DNA of 64,000 nucleotides, from assembly GCA_902635985.1 (NCBI GenBank), contig CACPPZ010000004.1, positions 1 to 64,000 of the forward strand, written 5' to 3'. This document shows, piece after piece, positions 9,903-21,128 of the stretch (position 1 is its first letter; every line of letters starts with the position of its first letter). Under the pieces are notes generated by a model, which was not told where the DNA came from, searched no databases, and worked only from the letters and a program-made list of their open reading frames with translations. Made by a program: the position numbers and the translations under genes. The stretch is from Paracoccaceae bacterium (GTDB taxonomy: Bacteria; Pseudomonadota; Alphaproteobacteria; Rhodobacterales; Rhodobacteraceae).

Positions 9903-10810
9903 GATGCATCCTCCACGAGCCATTTGCACAGATCACCAAAATTTATCCCACAAATCTCTGCTTGCTCGGGAACAAGAGAAGTAGGTGTCATCCCAGGTTG
10001 AGTATTAATTTCTAACAAAATTAATCCACCCAGTCCTAAACTTTCATCCCAACGAAAATCTGCTCTACTTATTCCCTTACATCCGATTAATTCATGTGCA
10101 CTAAGAGCATACTCAAGACATTTTTCTTTAATTTTTTCTGGTATTTTAGCAGGTACTTCGTGAACCGAACCACCGTTTTTGTATTTGGCATCATAGTCAT
10201 ACCATTTTTGTGTGATTATATCAGTGACGAGTAACGCTTTCTTGCCCATCACTGTAACTGTAAGTTCTCTGCCAGGAATATATTCTTCAACCATAAGAAT
10301 ACTTGGCATATCTGACGATAGATTGAGAGGAGGATCCTTTGCTGGATTTACAAAATAAACACCGATAGAAGAGCCCTCATTAATTGGTTTTACAACATAA
10401 GGTCTTTGAAGTGGATGTGCGTTTATTAAATTAGTCTTATCAATAATAAACCCTTGTGCCGTTGGCAAACCAAAGTCTGAGAAAATATGCTTACTTCTAT
10501 GCTTATCCATAGCCAATGCCGAAGCCATTACTCCAGAATGAGTATAAGGAATTCGCAACCATTCCAGCACTCCCTGAATGGAACCGTCCTCACCCCATCG
10601 CCCGTGAAGTGCGTTAAAAACCACATCAGGTCGTAATTCCGATAAACGCTGAACAACATCATGCCCAGCATCAAGTTCTAAAACTTCAAAATCTTTGCCC
10701 CTCAAAGCTGCAGAACATGCCTGTCCAGAAATAAGCGACACCTCCCTCTCTAGAGAGTGACCGCCCATTAAAACTGCAACTTTGGGACCTTTTCCGCTCG
10801 AAATGCCCAT
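9890..10810 (-). CDS. ddl: D-alanine--D-alanine ligase
   Basis: 306 residues. The N-terminal GGHSLEREVSLISG motif, the ATP-grasp core with KPINEGSSIGVY, and the metal-binding LLEINTQPGMTPTSLVPEQ near the end are all present. The enzyme makes the D-Ala-D-Ala dipeptide that MurF adds to the UDP-muramyl tripeptide. It lies between murB and ftsQ in the usual dcw position, 49 bases after murB. Confidence 0.96.
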   Translation of the reverse strand: MGISSGKGPKVAVLMGGHSLEREVSLISGQACSAALRGKDFEVLELDAGHDVVQRLSELRPDVVFNALHGRWGEDGSIQGVLEWLRIPYTHSGVMASALAMDKHRSKHIFSDFGLPTAQGFIIDKTNLINAHPLQRPYVVKPINEGSSIGVYFVNPAKDPPLNLSSDMPSILMVEEYIPGRELTVTVMGKKALLVTDIITQKWYDYDAKYKNGGSVHEVPAKIPEKIKEKCLEYALSAHELIGCKGISRADFRWDESLGLGGLILLEINTQPGMTPTSLVPEQAEICGINFGDLCKWLVEDASCDR

Positions 10811-10859
10811 CGCCTCACTTACCCTTTAGGGGCTTTTGCGCCTTTTTAAAGACGTCGTT

Positions 10860-11792
10860 TTAAGGATCTCCAACCCTAATTATTTCCCACTTTAGATCAA
10901 TTCCAGAATTTTTGAAAACCCTTTTTCTTACCAGCTCTCCGAATTTCTCCAGTTCTGATGCAGTTGCACCACCAGTATTAGTTAAAAAATTTGGATGCTT
11001 TTCGTGCATTTTAGCTGCGCCCATTTGAAACCCCCTAAGCCCAGCGTCTTCTATTACTTTCCAGGCTTTGAACTCATTATCTTCATTGATATGCCCAGAA
11101 CTTGAGAACCCGCAAGGATTGCGAAATGTGCTTCCAGCAGTTATCTCTTTAGTTGGCTGCTCACTATCTCTTTTTTCTTTTTGAATACGCATTTTTTCAT
11201 ACAAAGCCTCGACTTCTCCAGAAGGCGGAGCAAATGTCACGCTAACCACAACAAGATCAGAAGATAGATCTGTATTTCGATAAGAGAACAAAACGTCAGT
11301 CTTTTCCAGCTTTACAACTTTACCTCTTCGGTTGACCGCTTTCGCAGATATGAAGTAATCTGAAATATATTTGCCGTAACAGCCTGCATTCATTTTTAAC
11401 GCTCCTCCGATAGAACCAGGAATAGTCCGAAGGAATGTTAGATCGTAACCATTATCTGCCGCCCTTCTAGCGACAAAAGAATCTAAGGCGGCTGCGCCTG
11501 CCACGACTAGGCCATTTGAAACCTCAACAGAATTGAAACCTTTTCCTAGTCTTATGACAACACCCTTAATTCCCCCATCACGCACAAGGAGATTCGAGCC
11601 TACACCTATAGGGAAAAGCGGTATATTGTCGGGCATATTTGATAAAAAATACATCAAGTCTTCTAAATCTGAGGGTTGAAAAAAATATTCTGCCGGACCA
11701 CCTACCCTCAACCAAGTTAGATCAGATAGCGTCTGGTTGTCAGTCAATTTACCGCGAGTTTTGGGAAACTTAACCACCATATCACCACTCAT
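10860..11792 (-). CDS. murB: UDP-N-acetylmuramate dehydrogenase
   Basis: 310 residues; a second in-frame ATG at 11780 is an equally possible start. The FAD-binding [14 protein letters not shown] motif, the [19 protein letters not shown] block and the catalytic serine region [10 protein letters not shown] are typical of type II MurB. The enzyme reduces UDP-GlcNAc-enolpyruvate to UDP-MurNAc with NADPH. The gene overlaps the murC stop by 11 bases. Confidence 0.95.
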   Translation of the reverse strand: MSGDMVVKFPKTRGKLTDNQTLSDLTWLRVGGPAEYFFQPSDLEDLMYFLSNMPDNIPLFPIGVGSNLLVRDGGIKGVVIRLGKGFNSVEVSNGLVVAGAAALDSFVARRAADNGYDLTFLRTIPGSIGGALKMNAGCYGKYISDYFISAKAVNRRGKVVKLEKTDVLFSYRNTDLSSDLVVVSVTFAPPSGEVEALYEKMRIQKEKRDSEQPTKEITAGSTFRNPCGFSSSGHINEDNEFKAWKVIEDAGLRGFQMGAAKMHEKHPNFLTNTGGATASELEKFGELVRKRVFKNSGIDLKWEIIRVGDP

Positions 11793-13185
11793 AACATAAA
11801 AGTTCTGGAAGTTTACTGGCCCAAGAGCTTATATTCCCAGCACCTAAACATATGACAATATCACCCGATTTAGCATTATCAGCGATCAGTTTTGACAATT
11901 CTTGTAAATTAGAAACGGCAACAGCATGACGATGGCCGTGACCATTCAATCCTGTTACAAGATCATCTTTACTTACCCCAGGAATTTTTTGTTCTCCAGC
12001 AGAGTAAACATCAGCAATCGCAACTATATCGGCATCATTAAAACACGAACAAAAATCCTTAAAGAGCGCGCTAAGCCGAGTATATCTGTGGGGCTGATGA
12101 ACCGCTATAATCCGTCCAGAACTTATAACCCTTGCAGCTCTTAATACTGCAGATATCTCAACCGGGTGATGGGCGTAATCATCAATGAATGTGACCCCAT
12201 TTAATTCCCCAACCTTTGTAAACCTCCTATTAACACCTTTAAAATAAGCTAAAGCCTCGCGAATTTTATTATTTTCAACACCAAGATGATGCGCTACTGC
12301 AACTGCACCCAAAGCATTTGAAACGTTATAATCACCAGGCATGGGAAGAATACAGTCTGTAATAGTAAAATTCTCCTTTTGAAATTTGATATCAAAATGT
12401 GCTCGACCTTCATCGTACTTTAGGTTTACGCCTCTAATATCAGCCTGAGCATTTAGACCAAAGGTTTTAATTTGGCGATCAGAAATTTTACCAATAAGCT
12501 TTTGCACCTCGGGGTGGTCACTGCAACAAACCGCAACCCCATAAAAAGGGATGTTAGAGATAAAATCTAAAAAACCTTGCCTTAATGCGTCGAAATTACC
12601 CCAATGCTCCAAATGCTCAGGGTCGATGTTTGTAACAAGCGCTATAGTAGCAGGTAGCCGTGTAAAGGTTCCATCGCTTTCATCAGCTTCTACGACCATC
12701 CATTCACCAGCTCCAGCTCTCGCATTGGAGCCGTACGCATGAATTATTCCTCCATTAATCACAGTTGGATCAAAACCACCTTCATCTAGTAAGGTAGCAA
12801 CCAACGTAGTAGTTGTAGTTTTGCCATGGGTTCCCGCGATAGCTACGTTCGATTTCATTCTCATTAGTTCTGCCAGCATTTCAGCTCTCCGGACAACCGG
12901 CAGACCAGCAGAACGCGCGTAGTTTAACTCAGGATTACCCCTATCAATTGCAGAAGAAATTACAACAACGGCAACATTCATAAGGTTATTTTTATCATGA
13001 CCAATTTTTATGGAAGCACCCATACGCTCTAATCGTGAAGTAATTTCGGTTTCCTTCAAATCAGAACCTTGAACATTATATCCTTGGTTAATTAAAATCT
13101 CTGCAATGCCGGACATACCTATGCCACCAATGCCTATGAAATGTATCGGTCCTATTTCTACTGGAAACTTCGTAGACACCCTCAT
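11782..13185 (-). CDS. murC: UDP-N-acetylmuramate--L-alanine ligase
   Basis: 467 residues. The N-terminal UDP-binding motif [17 protein letters not shown], the ATP loop GTHGKTTTT and the central [10 protein letters not shown] are the Mur ligase signature of MurC, which adds L-alanine to UDP-MurNAc. Its ATG overlaps the murG stop by 4 bases. Confidence 0.97.
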   Translation of the reverse strand: MRVSTKFPVEIGPIHFIGIGGIGMSGIAEILINQGYNVQGSDLKETEITSRLERMGASIKIGHDKNNLMNVAVVVISSAIDRGNPELNYARSAGLPVVRRAEMLAELMRMKSNVAIAGTHGKTTTTTLVATLLDEGGFDPTVINGGIIHAYGSNARAGAGEWMVVEADESDGTFTRLPATIALVTNIDPEHLEHWGNFDALRQGFLDFISNIPFYGVAVCCSDHPEVQKLIGKISDRQIKTFGLNAQADIRGVNLKYDEGRAHFDIKFQKENFTITDCILPMPGDYNVSNALGAVAVAHHLGVENNKIREALAYFKGVNRRFTKVGELNGVTFIDDYAHHPVEISAVLRAARVISSGRIIAVHQPHRYTRLSALFKDFCSCFNDADIVAIADVYSAGEQKIPGVSKDDLVTGLNGHGHRHAVAVSNLQELSKLIADNAKSGDIVICLGAGNISSWASKLPELLCYEW

Positions 13186-14321
13186 TGGGAAGTTCCTCTA
13201 TCGATAGGCTTAATTGCGGGCTTAGATTCTTCTTTTTTTTCTTTTACCAAGCTAATTATTAATTCAGACATCGTTTGAACGGAGTTTTTGGACGACCTCT
13301 TTAAAGCTGCAATGGCCATCGCCTCCGCTTTTTTAGGAGAAGCCAAAAATTTAGCAATACACTTTGACAGTTTTTCCTCATTGAAATCATCTTCCGCAAA
13401 ACTGATCGCTGAATTGATACTTGTCATACTCTCGGCATTGATAGACTGCTCGTCTCTTAAGGCGGATTTCAACGGAACTAGGATCGAAGGACGACCAATC
13501 GTCGCAATATCAGCAACCGATGAGGCTCCTGACCGACTTATTACCAACTGAGCCTCTGAAATTCGCCTAGGTACATCATCAAAAAAGCTAGAAACTTCTG
13601 CATCAATATTGTGTTCAGAGTACAATTTAATCACTCTATCTTTATCTTCAGGACGAGCCTGATGCGCGACCCTCAAATTTTTTTTGTTTTTTTCTGACAA
13701 TGATGACAAAGCGGCAGGTACAATATCAGACATAATTCTAGCTCCCTGACTACCCCCAATAACGAGTACGTTTATTGGATAATCACCCGGAGGAATGTAA
13801 GGAGAAGCCTTAAACTTTAAAACAGAATTTCTAACAGGATTACCAATATATAATGAATTCTCAGAGCTTAGGCTGTCTGGTGCTATTCCATAAGCTACAA
13901 AATCGACCCTTTTTGCAAAAAGCTTGTTAACCTGCCCTAAAACGCCATTTTGCTCATGTAATATTGTCGGAATACGCCATATAAGCGCCGCCGTAATGGC
14001 CGGAATGCTCGGGTATCCACCGAAACCAACTACGCAGCTTGGTTTATTTCTTTTAAACCAAATTAATGACTGCAAGACACCAAAAAAGATTTTTAGTGGG
14101 ACGGATAGCTTCCCAAAAATTGATCTGCCTGAAAAGGTTGCAGAATTTATAACCAAAACCTCGACACCCGACGGAAAGTTTTTGCAATAGCGGGCACCTC
14201 TACTGTCTGTAGATAATTTTACTTGCCAGCCACTCGCTACCATCTCCTCAGCAATTGCCTGTGCTGGAAACATGTGACCTCCTGTTCCACCAGCAGCCAA
14301 AACCAACAAAGGATCATTCAT
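13182..14321 (-). CDS. murG: Lipid II synthase, UDP-GlcNAc transferase MurG
   Basis: 379 residues with the GT28 features [12 protein letters not shown] at the N-terminus, [16 protein letters not shown] and the donor-binding GGSQGAR and [11 protein letters not shown] blocks. MurG transfers GlcNAc onto lipid I at the inner face of the membrane. The C-terminal 20 residues are lysine-rich and variable. It lies 3 bases after ftsW. Confidence 0.96.
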   Translation of the reverse strand: MNDPLLVLAAGGTGGHMFPAQAIAEEMVASGWQVKLSTDSRGARYCKNFPSGVEVLVINSATFSGRSIFGKLSVPLKIFFGVLQSLIWFKRNKPSCVVGFGGYPSIPAITAALIWRIPTILHEQNGVLGQVNKLFAKRVDFVAYGIAPDSLSSENSLYIGNPVRNSVLKFKASPYIPPGDYPINVLVIGGSQGARIMSDIVPAALSSLSEKNKKNLRVAHQARPEDKDRVIKLYSEHNIDAEVSSFFDDVPRRISEAQLVISRSGASSVADIATIGRPSILVPLKSALRDEQSINAESMTSINSAISFAEDDFNEEKLSKCIAKFLASPKKAEAMAIAALKRSSKNSVQTMSELIISLVKEKKEESKPAIKPIDRGTSQ

Positions 14322-14324
14322 AAA

Positions 14325-15485
14325 TTAATTTCCATTAAAAATATCACCAATGTCTTTTTGGGGCCTATTTCGTGTTAAGGCGAGAAGCATTCCTACCGTA
14401 ATACCCATTGCAATTATCGAAGAGCCACCGTAGCTGACGAAAGGCAAAGTCATACCCTTAGCAGGAAGCAATCTAACAGCAACCCCAACGTTTATAATGG
14501 CCTGGATTCCAAACATGGCTGCCAAACCTGAGCCAGCTAAGCGGTTGAATTCATCTCGTTCCTTTAGGAGCCTTATTAATGAAATAATTACTATCCAAGT
14601 GTACAGCAAGAGAATTGATACGACTAAAAGCAATCCATACTCTTCGGCGGCAACTGAAATTATAAAATCAGTATGCGCATCTGGTAGGGACCACTTTACC
14701 TGTCCCTCACCAACACCCACTCCGAAAAAACCACCTTCCTGTATTGCATTGGTTGCGTAACCAAGCTGTGTGCGCGGATCAATATCAGACGATAGAAAAC
14801 CATCTATGCGTTTTGCAAAATGCTCCGAAAAAGAGTATGCAGTTGATCCCGCCAATAACACCATTAAAGCTAATGCAGCTAGTAGTATAAACGATGCACC
14901 TGCAACAAAATAAACAACGCCCCAGCCAAACAGTATAAGGCATGCTTGCCCAAAATCAGGCTGGATAATTAACAAAGCCACGACAGACATTGTTAAAAAA
15001 AACGACCAAAGACGTCCTGGCGGTCCATTAATTTGGCTATTTGCGGAAATTAACCACGCAACAGTCACGATAAAGCACGGTTTTAAAAACTCCGAAGGTT
15101 GCACTGATGCAAATCCTAAACCGTACCACCTTACAGCTCCTTTACCAAAGTCAGTTCCAAAAAAAGGCAGCAAGATTAATGCAACAAAACAAAATACAAA
15201 CCCTATCACACCAAGCCTACGGATTACTTTCGATGACATCATAGAAAATGCTACTAGTACAAATAGCGCAATCGACCCGAATATAGCCTGCCGATTTACG
15301 TAATAAAACGGCGACAATCCATTTTTTTCCGCCAAAGGTGGCGAGGATGCAAGACCTAATAATAATCCAAAACTGAAAAGAATAAGGATGGCAGTAAGAA
15401 CTGATTTATCTAATGTTCGCCACCACCTTGAGAGAACCGCTTCCCCATCCACAGCCCCAATGGAGCCATACGCCATTTCTGTCAT
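14325..15485 (-). CDS. ftsW: SEDS peptidoglycan polymerase FtsW
   Basis: 386 residues with about ten membrane segments. Typical SEDS features are QPDFGQACLI in the middle, the long extracytoplasmic loop before VGEGQVKWSLPDAHTDFI, and LPFVSYGGSS near the C-terminus. FtsW polymerises lipid II at the septum with FtsI. The first residues MTEMAYG match rhodobacterial FtsW. A gap of 126 bases separates it from murD. Confidence 0.96.
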   Translation of the reverse strand: MTEMAYGSIGAVDGEAVLSRWWRTLDKSVLTAILILFSFGLLLGLASSPPLAEKNGLSPFYYVNRQAIFGSIALFVLVAFSMMSSKVIRRLGVIGFVFCFVALILLPFFGTDFGKGAVRWYGLGFASVQPSEFLKPCFIVTVAWLISANSQINGPPGRLWSFFLTMSVVALLIIQPDFGQACLILFGWGVVYFVAGASFILLAALALMVLLAGSTAYSFSEHFAKRIDGFLSSDIDPRTQLGYATNAIQEGGFFGVGVGEGQVKWSLPDAHTDFIISVAAEEYGLLLVVSILLLYTWIVIISLIRLLKERDEFNRLAGSGLAAMFGIQAIINVGVAVRLLPAKGMTLPFVSYGGSSIIAMGITVGMLLALTRNRPQKDIGDIFNGN

Positions 15486-15611
15486 TTTGCCTGCCTAGTC
15501 CTGCCTGTCGTCCCATTTACTGAGATCTATAATTTAAGCTTACAATTTTTTTTTAAAAAATACTAGTATTAGTTGTTTTAAATAGGTGATCGGATGTCCA
15601 AACTGCCACAT

Positions 15612-17033
15612 CTACTGGGAGTTAGTTTTTTGTGAAATCCCGATAACTCGCTCTACCTGTAAAATAAAATCATCGCCACGATCCTCAAAATTATCGTACT
15701 GGTCGAAACTTGATGCTGCGGGTGCCAATAAAATAACATCACCAGCAGAAGAGTCTTTAGTAGCGTGTTCAACCGCTTTTCTCATATCTTTGCAAATGAC
15801 AGTTTCACAATTTAACTGCTTTGATATAGCTTCTGCTTCCAGCCCAATGATATATGCTCTTTTAACACTCTGCGTTACCGAGTTTAACGTTGACAGGCCA
15901 CCATCTTTTTGCTGACCACCACAGATCCAACGAATATTATTGTAGGCATTTAAAGACATTGTGGCACTCTCAACGTTTGTAGCTTTGCTATCGTTTACGA
16001 AAGTAATGCCGTTAAAAGTAGCAATTTTTTGGGATCGATGCGCTAGCCCATTAAATCCTTTCATTGCCCCGGCAACTTTTCGAGGCGAAAGACCAAGCAC
16101 CCTAGATGCTGCATAGGCGCTAGCTGCATTTTGGTAGCTATGCCGACCAACAAAATTATCATATTGCGTCAGATCAATTGAGTTTGTTTGCCTTCCTTTT
16201 CGATATTCCAGCAACTGACCGTTTTCAAAAGAAACAGACCAACCAAATTCTCTAATTGGTTTTTTAATTGCAACTCGAATTACACTTTCATCTCCCATAC
16301 TAATAGAAAGTTGTTGAGCTAAATTAAGCCCTGCCATTTCGTCTACCCCAATTATAGAGTAATCCGGACATCCCTCAGTAAACAAACGACGTTTAGCAGC
16401 CAGGTACCCTCCAAGCCCTCCATGACGCTCAAGATGATCAGCACTAAAGTTTGTGAAAATAGCAATGTCCGGTGATAAAGTTCGTGCAACTTCAATTTGG
16501 TAGGAAGATAGTTCTAATATAATTATCTCATTATTGCCAGGTGGATCTATATCCAAAACGCCGCGTCCAATATTACCTGCGAGCTGCGATTTATATCCCA
16601 GCGTTGAAAAAATATAATATAACAATGATGCTGTTGTGGACTTTCCATTAGACCCTGTTACTGCAACAATCTTTGGACGTACTGAAAAATTGCTCCAACT
16701 CTCAGTCGCTACAGACAGAAAGAACAGCCCCACGTCATTATCAATCAATACGCCAGCAGCAATAGCGGCAGAAATAATTGGATGCGGTAAAGGAAAATGA
16801 TGTGGTATTCCAGGGCTTATGATTAGACGATCAATACTTTGCCAATCAAAATCTGAAATGGTATTTTTAATTTGTAGACCCTTTGATGACGCTAAACTTC
16901 TTTTTTCCTCATCATCATCCCAACAGATCACATTGGCACCGCTAGCAGTTAAAGCACCAGCAGAAGCCATCCCTGACCTACCAAGGCCTAAAACCATGTA
17001 ATTTTGATCAACACATCCCTGTAATTTTATCAC
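15612..17033 (-). CDS. murD: UDP-N-acetylmuramoylalanine--D-glutamate ligase
   Basis: 473 residues starting with GTG at 17031-17033. The motifs VLGLGRSGMASAGAL at the N-terminus, the ATP loop VTGSNGKSTTAS and the later NDSKATN are those of MurD, which adds D-glutamate to UDP-MurNAc-L-Ala. It lies between mraY and ftsW. Confidence 0.96.
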   Translation of the reverse strand: MIKLQGCVDQNYMVLGLGRSGMASAGALTASGANVICWDDDEEKRSLASSKGLQIKNTISDFDWQSIDRLIISPGIPHHFPLPHPIISAAIAAGVLIDNDVGLFFLSVATESWSNFSVRPKIVAVTGSNGKSTTASLLYYIFSTLGYKSQLAGNIGRGVLDIDPPGNNEIIILELSSYQIEVARTLSPDIAIFTNFSADHLERHGGLGGYLAAKRRLFTEGCPDYSIIGVDEMAGLNLAQQLSISMGDESVIRVAIKKPIREFGWSVSFENGQLLEYRKGRQTNSIDLTQYDNFVGRHSYQNAASAYAASRVLGLSPRKVAGAMKGFNGLAHRSQKIATFNGITFVNDSKATNVESATMSLNAYNNIRWICGGQQKDGGLSTLNSVTQSVKRAYIIGLEAEAISKQLNCETVICKDMRKAVEHATKDSSAGDVILLAPAASSFDQYDNFEDRGDDFILQVERVIGISQKTNSQ

Positions 17034-17100
17034 AGGTCACCCCTTTGACTATATACATAATAAACTCAAATACCTAATTTCTAGATGCCAGATACCCACA

Positions 17101-18183
17101 TCACCTCACTTTCAAGGTAGCCAAACCCACCATGGCGAGAATAAGTGAAATTATCCAAAACCGGATTACAATTTGAGGCTCTGCCCATCCTTTTTTCTCA
17201 AAGTGATGATGGATTGGCGCCATCAAAAATACTCTTTTCCCCGTCATTTTGAAATAAAGTACTTGTATAATTACTGAAAGAGCCTCGACAACGAAAAGCC
17301 CTCCCACAATTGCCAAGACGATTTCGTGTTTGGTAACGACAGCAATAGCACCAAGGGCACCTCCCAAGGCCAAAGCGCCCGTATCGCCCATAAAAACAGC
17401 AGCTGGCGGCGCATTATACCAAAGAAAACCTAATCCAGCACCAAATATGCCAGAGCAAAGAATTAATATTTCCCCAGTACCATTTACATAATGCACATCC
17501 AAATATTCAGTAAAGTCCACTCGTCCAACAGCATAAGCAATAATCCCTAGAGCACCGGCTGCGATCATTACTGGCATTATAGCCAACCCATCCAAGCCGT
17601 CCGTCAAATTTACCGCATTCGCCGAACCAACAATGACAATTATCGCAAATGGAACGAATAAAAATCCGAGATCGACTAACAAATTTTTAAAAATTGGTAG
17701 TGCTAGCCGATTTTGTAATGCCTCTGGATGGGTAATAGAAATAAAATAGGCAGCTGTCGCTGCCACCAAAAAACCGGATAATAGTCGCACTTTGCTTGAC
17801 ACACCCTTTGGGTTTTGACGGCTCACCTTGAGGTAGTCATCAATAAACCCAATACCACCAAAGCATATTGTTACAAATAGAACTATAACAACGTAATTAT
17901 TATCAAGCCTTGCCCACATAACTGTTGAAAAAACCAATGATGACAAAATGAGCAACCCTCCCATTGTGGGAGTTCCTGACTTTGCCGCATGCGCTTCAGG
18001 ACCATCGTCACGGATAGGTTGTCCTTTTCCCTGTTTACGCCGCAGCACATTAATTAGTGGCCGGCCAAAAACAAAGCCAAAGATCAAAGCTGTAAAGAAA
18101 GCTCCACCTGCTCGAAAGGTAATGTACCGAAAAAGATTAAAGAAGTCTCCTCCATCTGAAAGCGCTGTAAGCCAAAACAACAT
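17101..18183 (-). CDS. mraY: Phospho-MurNAc-pentapeptide transferase MraY
   Basis: 360 residues with ten expected membrane segments. Signature blocks are PTMGG in the first cytoplasmic loop, [37 protein letters not shown] and the histidine cluster [12 protein letters not shown]. MraY forms lipid I on undecaprenyl phosphate. A strong AAAGGGG ribosome binding site precedes the ATG, 32 bases after murF. Confidence 0.97.
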   Translation of the reverse strand: MLFWLTALSDGGDFFNLFRYITFRAGGAFFTALIFGFVFGRPLINVLRRKQGKGQPIRDDGPEAHAAKSGTPTMGGLLILSSLVFSTVMWARLDNNYVVIVLFVTICFGGIGFIDDYLKVSRQNPKGVSSKVRLLSGFLVAATAAYFISITHPEALQNRLALPIFKNLLVDLGFLFVPFAIIVIVGSANAVNLTDGLDGLAIMPVMIAAGALGIIAYAVGRVDFTEYLDVHYVNGTGEILILCSGIFGAGLGFLWYNAPPAAVFMGDTGALALGGALGAIAVVTKHEIVLAIVGGLFVVEALSVIIQVLYFKMTGKRVFLMAPIHHHFEKKGWAEPQIVIRFWIISLILAMVGLATLKVR

Positions 18184-18215
18184 TTATGGTCCCCTTTGAT
18201 AAGCTACGACTTTGT

Positions 18216-19601
18216 TTATATTTTCATATCCCGTATTGCATCAACTAAAGAAGACAATCCAACACTCTTTGACGATTTAACTAGAACTATATCACCCTTT
18301 CGAAGAATATTTTCTAAGTCAGAAATTATTTCAATTTTATTCTTATAATGACAGCCCTTTTTATTTGCGGGAAGTTGGCTGTGTAAATTATGCATTAAAG
18401 GTCCTACGGTGTGTATAATATCGATAGCAGCTAGTTCTGGCCACGAACTAATTTCTTCGTGAAGCATAACTTCTTTCATTCCTAGCTCTAACATGTCACC
18501 CAAAACAGCTACCCTGCGATTACCATAAATATTTTTTTGACTTAAAAGTCTCAGTGCAGCTCTCATCGAAGATGGGTTTGCATTGAAGGCGTCATCTATC
18601 AAGAAAATATTACCTAATGGTAAGGAAATTTTTTCGATGGAGCCCCTTCCATCCGATGGTTTCCATTTCTCCAGATCCCTAGATGCCTTTTCAATATCAC
18701 CTCCAAGACAATCAACACAGAGTAAAACACCCAAAGAATTTTCTGCAAAATGAGAACCAGCTGAACTTAAAATAAATTCAAATTCTTTTTCCTTAAATTC
18801 GTATTGAACTTTTATTTTACCATTTAAATTCCGAATTTGTTTGGCTTTAATATCACTGTTGATACCACTAAACGAAACAAGTTGGTTTCCATTTTCAATA
18901 GTTTGTTTTTTTAATATTTCGTAATAAGGCGTGCCAGCATTTAATACTGCTATGCCATTACGCTTTAGACCCTTAACAATCTGAGCTTTCTCATTGGCAA
19001 TTCCAGCGATGTCTCCAAATGCGACCAAGTGAGCTTCGGCAATCGCGGTGATAAATACTACGTCGGCTGAAGTCATTTTTGCCAATGGTTCGATTTCACC
19101 AGGTTTATTCATTCCAATTTCCACTACGGCGTAAGTTGCGTCCATTGGCAAAGTAGCTAGTGTTAGAGGAACGCCAAGATGATTATTAAAACTGGCAGGT
19201 GAAGCGTGCGTTTTTCCCTGAAGCTCTAAAATAGTTTTGAGCATATTTTTAGAGGAAGTTTTCCCAACTGATCCAGTTATGGCAACCAGTTTCGCTTGAC
19301 TTCTTTTTCTTCTATATCTAGCCAGATTTTCAAGCGCTTCCTGAACGCAGGAAACCAAAACTAGAGGAGTGTTCGAAGAGATTTCCGCAGGAACATGATC
19401 AACCAGAGCCGCTTTAGCACCCAATTTTATAGCGTCATTAATAAAATTGTGCCCATCACGCTTTCCTTTTATTGCAACAAATAATTCATTAGTCTTAATC
19501 AATCTACTATCAATGGAAACGCCTGTAATACCGTCATTACCCCAGTCACCTAATAAATCGCCTGCTGTGGCTTTGACTAAATCAGTTTGAGACCAAAGCA
19601 T
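18216..19601 (-). CDS. murF: UDP-MurNAc-tripeptide--D-Ala-D-Ala ligase
   Basis: 461 residues from the ATG at 19599-19601, which overlaps the murE stop (TGATG) and has GGAG eight bases upstream; a GTG one codon earlier is possible. The ATP loop is ITGSVGKTSSKNML, and LIDDAFNANPSSM is the MurF-specific block. MurF completes the UDP-MurNAc-pentapeptide. Confidence 0.96.
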   Translation of the reverse strand: MLWSQTDLVKATAGDLLGDWGNDGITGVSIDSRLIKTNELFVAIKGKRDGHNFINDAIKLGAKAALVDHVPAEISSNTPLVLVSCVQEALENLARYRRKRSQAKLVAITGSVGKTSSKNMLKTILELQGKTHASPASFNNHLGVPLTLATLPMDATYAVVEIGMNKPGEIEPLAKMTSADVVFITAIAEAHLVAFGDIAGIANEKAQIVKGLKRNGIAVLNAGTPYYEILKKQTIENGNQLVSFSGINSDIKAKQIRNLNGKIKVQYEFKEKEFEFILSSAGSHFAENSLGVLLCVDCLGGDIEKASRDLEKWKPSDGRGSIEKISLPLGNIFLIDDAFNANPSSMRAALRLLSQKNIYGNRRVAVLGDMLELGMKEVMLHEEISSWPELAAIDIIHTVGPLMHNLHSQLPANKKGCHYKNKIEIISDLENILRKGDIVLVKSSKSVGLSSLVDAIRDMKI

Positions 19602-21088
19602 CACAATGCTCCATCCAAGGCTTCAACCGATATAGATGCTTGTTCGGCATCATCAAACGGAAGAATGTCATCGCCGATGACCTGTCCAGTTTCGTGTCCT
19701 TTTCCACATATTAACAAAGCATCGCCCGGATCAAGCATATCAACCGCTCTTAGAATTGCTTCCGCCCTATCCCCAAACTCATGAACTGCACCAGGATCAA
19801 TTCCCTGAAGTACCATTTGCCGGATTTTTGATGGATCTTCAGTTCTAGGATTATCGTCCGTAACTATTACTACATCAGCGTTTTGAGAGGCTGCAACGCC
19901 CATAAGAGGCCTTTTAGATTGATCACGATCTCCACCAGCCCCAATTACCGATATTATTCTTCCAAATACGTGCGGCCGGAGTGATTTTATTGCGGTCTCT
20001 ATTGCATCAGGAGTATGTGCGTAATCAACAAATACATTCGCTCCATTTGCTCTTGAGGCAGCAAGTTCCATTCGACCTCTAACAGTTATTAAATTATGAA
20101 GTATATTGAAAACGTCTTGAGGTTTTGAGCCTAGCGAAATAACCAACGCAGCGGCCATAAGAACATTTTGAGCTTGAAAACCACCAATTAAATTTAATCT
20201 TTTTTGATAAATATTACCATCGTATTCAAAGAGAACTTCCTGACCAGAACTATCAAAACTTTGCTTTTTTAATTCAATATTTGAGTGTTTAGATGCTCCC
20301 AAAGTAATAACTGAGTGACCTAGTGCTTTGATTTCCTCCGCGAGTACCTTTATTCTATCATCATCAACATTAATTACGGCAGTCTTATCAATCGGAAGAA
20401 GTTGTCTAAATAATAATGCTTTAGCATCAAAATACCTCTCAAGAGATTTATGATAATCCAAATGATCTTGAGAAAAATTAGTAAATCCTGCCCCAGAAAA
20501 CTGAACGCCATCTAAACGACTTTGATGAAGACCGTGGCTTGAAGCTTCAAGTGCAACATGATCTATTCCATTCGCCTTCAAAGTAGAAAGCAATTCATGC
20601 ATTTCCAAAGCGTCAGGCGTTGTATGCTTTAATGGCTGTGTCCATGATCCAAGAACTCCTGTGGTTCCTATACTAACAGCCTCAATTTCTAAATTACTCC
20701 AAATTTGCTGACAGAAGCTTGCTACAGATGTCTTACCATTGGTACCGGTAACTGCCACTATCTTAGCAGGCTGTTGATCAAACCAAAGCGCAGCACAGCG
20801 GGCTAAGGTTTCTCTTGGCTTTTCCACAACTATAAAAACAACATCTTCCGACTTTGAATTAGTCAAATATTTTGAATAACCCATCTTGTCGGTAAGAATA
20901 GCAATAGCACCAGCTTGAATTGCTGAAGACGCAAAGCTTATACCATGGGAATTTACACCAGGTAGCGCCGCAAATAGGAAACCAGCCTGCACTTTCCTAC
21001 TATCTTGAGTAATACCAGTTATAGATAGGTTTTCACAACTTTGAATAGTAAGACCTAACTCAGACAATGTTTTTGTTTGTAAATTCAT
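19601..21088 (-). CDS. murE: UDP-MurNAc-L-Ala-D-Glu--meso-diaminopimelate ligase
   Basis: 495 residues. The ATP loop VTGTNGKTSVAS, the ALEASSHGLHQSRLDG block and the DDNPRTEDP segment that selects meso-diaminopimelate (rather than lysine) are all visible. It follows ftsI by 40 bases and overlaps the murF start. Confidence 0.97.
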   Translation of the reverse strand: MNLQTKTLSELGLTIQSCENLSITGITQDSRKVQAGFLFAALPGVNSHGISFASSAIQAGAIAILTDKMGYSKYLTNSKSEDVVFIVVEKPRETLARCAALWFDQQPAKIVAVTGTNGKTSVASFCQQIWSNLEIEAVSIGTTGVLGSWTQPLKHTTPDALEMHELLSTLKANGIDHVALEASSHGLHQSRLDGVQFSGAGFTNFSQDHLDYHKSLERYFDAKALLFRQLLPIDKTAVINVDDDRIKVLAEEIKALGHSVITLGASKHSNIELKKQSFDSSGQEVLFEYDGNIYQKRLNLIGGFQAQNVLMAAALVISLGSKPQDVFNILHNLITVRGRMELAASRANGANVFVDYAHTPDAIETAIKSLRPHVFGRIISVIGAGGDRDQSKRPLMGVAASQNADVVIVTDDNPRTEDPSKIRQMVLQGIDPGAVHEFGDRAEAILRAVDMLDPGDALLICGKGHETGQVIGDDILPFDDAEQASISVEALDGAL

Positions 21089-21128
21089 AGAAAATGTATG
21101 CTGTTAATTCGATTATTATAAGGATACC